In this document: positions 62,614 through 64,000 of the stretch, in pieces
Layout: every line of letters begins with the position of its first letter
Position numbering within the stretch: position 1 is the first letter of the stretch
Assembly: GCA_003158855.1 (NCBI GenBank)
Contig: PMLJ01000014.1
Coordinates: 220,693-284,692, forward strand
DNA from: Acidimicrobiaceae bacterium
GTDB taxonomy: Bacteria > Actinomycetota > Acidimicrobiia > Acidimicrobiales > RAAP-2
Length of the DNA stretch: 64,000 bases
Reading direction: 5' to 3'
Notes under the pieces: model-generated
What the model saw: only the letters and a program-made list of their open reading frames with translations
What the model was told of the DNA's origin: nothing
The model's database searches: none
Program-made: the position numbers and the translations under genes

Positions 62614-63969
62614 ATGTTTAAAAGCATCAGACGATCCACGACCCTGCTTTCGGTGACGGCGTTGACTCTCGGCATGGTGTCCACTGGCTTACTGAGTGGT
62701 AGCGCCAACGCGTCGACGAGCACGCCAGGTGTCACCGCGAAGACCATCACCATCGGAGCGACCGTTCCCCTTTCCGGAGTCGCAGCTAGTTACGCTCCGG
62801 TATCTGCGGCGGCGAACGCGGTCTTCACGTACATCAACAAGCACGGCGGTGTCAACGGACGAAGCATCAAGTACATCCGCCTCGACGACTGTTACGACCT
62901 GGCCGCATACGGCCTCGGCTGCACCGCGGGTGCCAGCACGACGACGCTCAGTCAGAACCAGGTCCTGGTCGCTCAGCAACACGTCTTTGCGACGGTGGGC
63001 TCGCTCGGTACGGCCGCCGAGGACAGCGTCCTCAGTTACCTGAAGCAGAATGGCGTTCCTCAACTGTTCGTGGCCTCGGGTTCGCGTGACTGGAACCAGC
63101 CAGCGATCTACCCGGGCACGTTTGGCTTCCAGACGAGCTACGTCGCCGAGGGCAAGATCTTCGCCCGCTACATCAACGCGCACTTCGCGGGCCAGTCCGT
63201 CGGTTTCATCGGCCAGAACGACGACTTCGGCGCGGACGGCCTTATCGGCCTCGTCGACGGTGGCGTTTCCATCTCGTCAGCCAATAACCTGAACTACAAC
63301 GCGGCCGACGCGATCTCTGGATCGTCCAGTGACCTCGTCCAGGACGTGCAGACACTCCAGGCGAACAAGGTCCAGGTAGTGGTGCTCGACTCGGTGCCCG
63401 GCTTCACCGCCGGCATCCTCTCGATTGCCAAGCAGTTGAGCTACTCACCGCAGTGGGTCATCTCCTCGGTGGGCTCGGACCCGACGTTGGTCAACAACGC
63501 CGGAGAGGTGGGGGCCATCTCGCTCGACTACTTCCCCGCGCCGACCAACACCAAGGATGCTTGGGTTCCGTGGCTGCGCAAGGTGCTTCTCGCCGACAAG
63601 GCCGACTTCCCGAGTTTCACCGCGTCGTCGGTCCTCACCGGTAACGAATTCTACGGAGCGGCGTACGCAGTGGCGTTCGCCGAGACCCTGAAGGCCGAAG
63701 GCAAGAACGTCACCCGCGCCGGATTCATGAAGACACTGAAGTCGACCACGCTCAACACGCCGGCGATCACGCCCCTGAAGTACTCGTCGTCGAACCACCA
63801 GGGCCTGCTCGGTGGCGTCATCGCAACGATCCCCTCGAACGGGGGCGCTGCGCCGACGGTCATCGTTGAGCCCAACACCACGGTGTTCTCGACCCACAAC
63901 ACGAAGAGTTCGCCGATCACGGTGTCGAAGACACTCGACATCACCGCGATTCCGAACTGGCTGAAGTAG
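62614..63969 (+). CDS. ABC transporter substrate-binding protein (Liv type)
   Basis: 451 residues. Signal peptide LLSVTALTLGMVSTGLLSGS with SPase I-like cleavage after ANA; no lipobox cysteine, unusual for a Gram-positive binding protein, so it may be released or held otherwise. The mature protein follows the periplasmic-binding type 1 plan: TITIGATVPLSGVAASYAPV, AVFTYINKHGGVNGR, IRLDDCYD, VGFIGQNDDFGADGL. TAGGAGG seven bases ahead of the ATG at 62614 fixes the start. A pair of cysteines (about 90 and 103) could form a disulfide. Confidence 0.92.
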   Translation: MFKSIRRSTTLLSVTALTLGMVSTGLLSGSANASTSTPGVTAKTITIGATVPLSGVAASYAPVSAAANAVFTYINKHGGVNGRSIKYIRLDDCYDLAAYGLGCTAGASTTTLSQNQVLVAQQHVFATVGSLGTAAEDSVLSYLKQNGVPQLFVASGSRDWNQPAIYPGTFGFQTSYVAEGKIFARYINAHFAGQSVGFIGQNDDFGADGLIGLVDGGVSISSANNLNYNAADAISGSSSDLVQDVQTLQANKVQVVVLDSVPGFTAGILSIAKQLSYSPQWVISSVGSDPTLVNNAGEVGAISLDYFPAPTNTKDAWVPWLRKVLLADKADFPSFTASSVLTGNEFYGAAYAVAFAETLKAEGKNVTRAGFMKTLKSTTLNTPAITPLKYSSSNHQGLLGGVIATIPSNGGAAPTVIVEPNTTVFSTHNTKSSPITVSKTLDITAIPNWLK

Positions 63970-64000
63970 TCAGCCACCACTCAACAACAAGTCCCTCGCC

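Overview
The window is high-GC DNA from an actinobacterium. Several family-level markers agree: a phosphatidylinositol mannoside locus (pgsA, patA, pimA), mycothiol chemistry (mshC and an Rv2466c-type mycothiol reductase homologue), an F420-linked NADP reductase (npdG), an InhA-like enoyl reductase, and the MurT/GatD lipid II amidation pair. The gene order thrS - HIT - pgsA - patA - pimA ... pdxS - pdxT - yebC - ruvCAB - yajC - secDF matches what I know of Mycobacterium. The non-mycobacterial gene content elsewhere (KorAB, Liv transporter, secreted Ig-like and repeat proteins) suggests a deeper lineage; Acidimicrobiia is a guess. No phage, insertion sequence or CRISPR array was seen.

Layout. 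1-14476 (minus strand) is a long, tightly overlapping housekeeping block read right to left: npdG, mshC, thrS, HIT hydrolase, pgsA, patA, pimA, a degenerate M48-like membrane protein, pdxS, pdxT, yebC, ruvC, ruvA, ruvB, yajC, secD, secF (cut by the window edge). 14520-22479 holds an InhA-like reductase, an ABC exporter, small membrane proteins, phnW, a VapC-like toxin whose antitoxin looks frameshifted, and tRNA-Val(CAC). 22543-26011 has a membrane protein, plsC, and gatD-murT. The gatD-murT pair is preceded by what reads as a promoter, a leader ORF and an intrinsic terminator, that is, an attenuator. 26012-30293 is a LysR-led operon (lysR, alkA-type glycosylase, M20 peptidase, mycothiol reductase homologue, dienelactone hydrolase).

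30294-37590 contains an acyl-CoA dehydrogenase, a peptidase E homologue, divergent trpG/trpE, and a four-gene operon of unknown function. Three proteins of that operon together carry six YbjQ-like domains; it is the best candidate here for an undescribed system. 37591-44889 has a poorly coding stretch, an enoyl-CoA hydratase, an MMPL transporter ending in an 18-bp hairpin, and three consecutive secreted proteins. 45207-49930 is a ferredoxin-linked 2-oxoacid oxidoreductase (korAB) with a GltD-like flavoprotein carrying ferredoxin clusters. 50578-54769 has two membrane proteins, a TauD-family dioxygenase, a decayed segment with a 20-bp inverted repeat, and nnr. 54982-56922 is a secreted protein made of four exact-period 148-residue repeats. 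57232-63969 holds a DHA2 drug exporter and a complete branched-chain amino-acid type ABC transporter (livG, F, H, M and binding protein).

Most operons use 1-4 bp stop/start overlaps (ATGA, TGATG, TAGTG, GTGA), so translational coupling is the rule. Start codons were revised where a Shine-Dalgarno or such an overlap pointed to a different start from the longest reading frame. All functions rest on reading the protein sequences; no database search was run.
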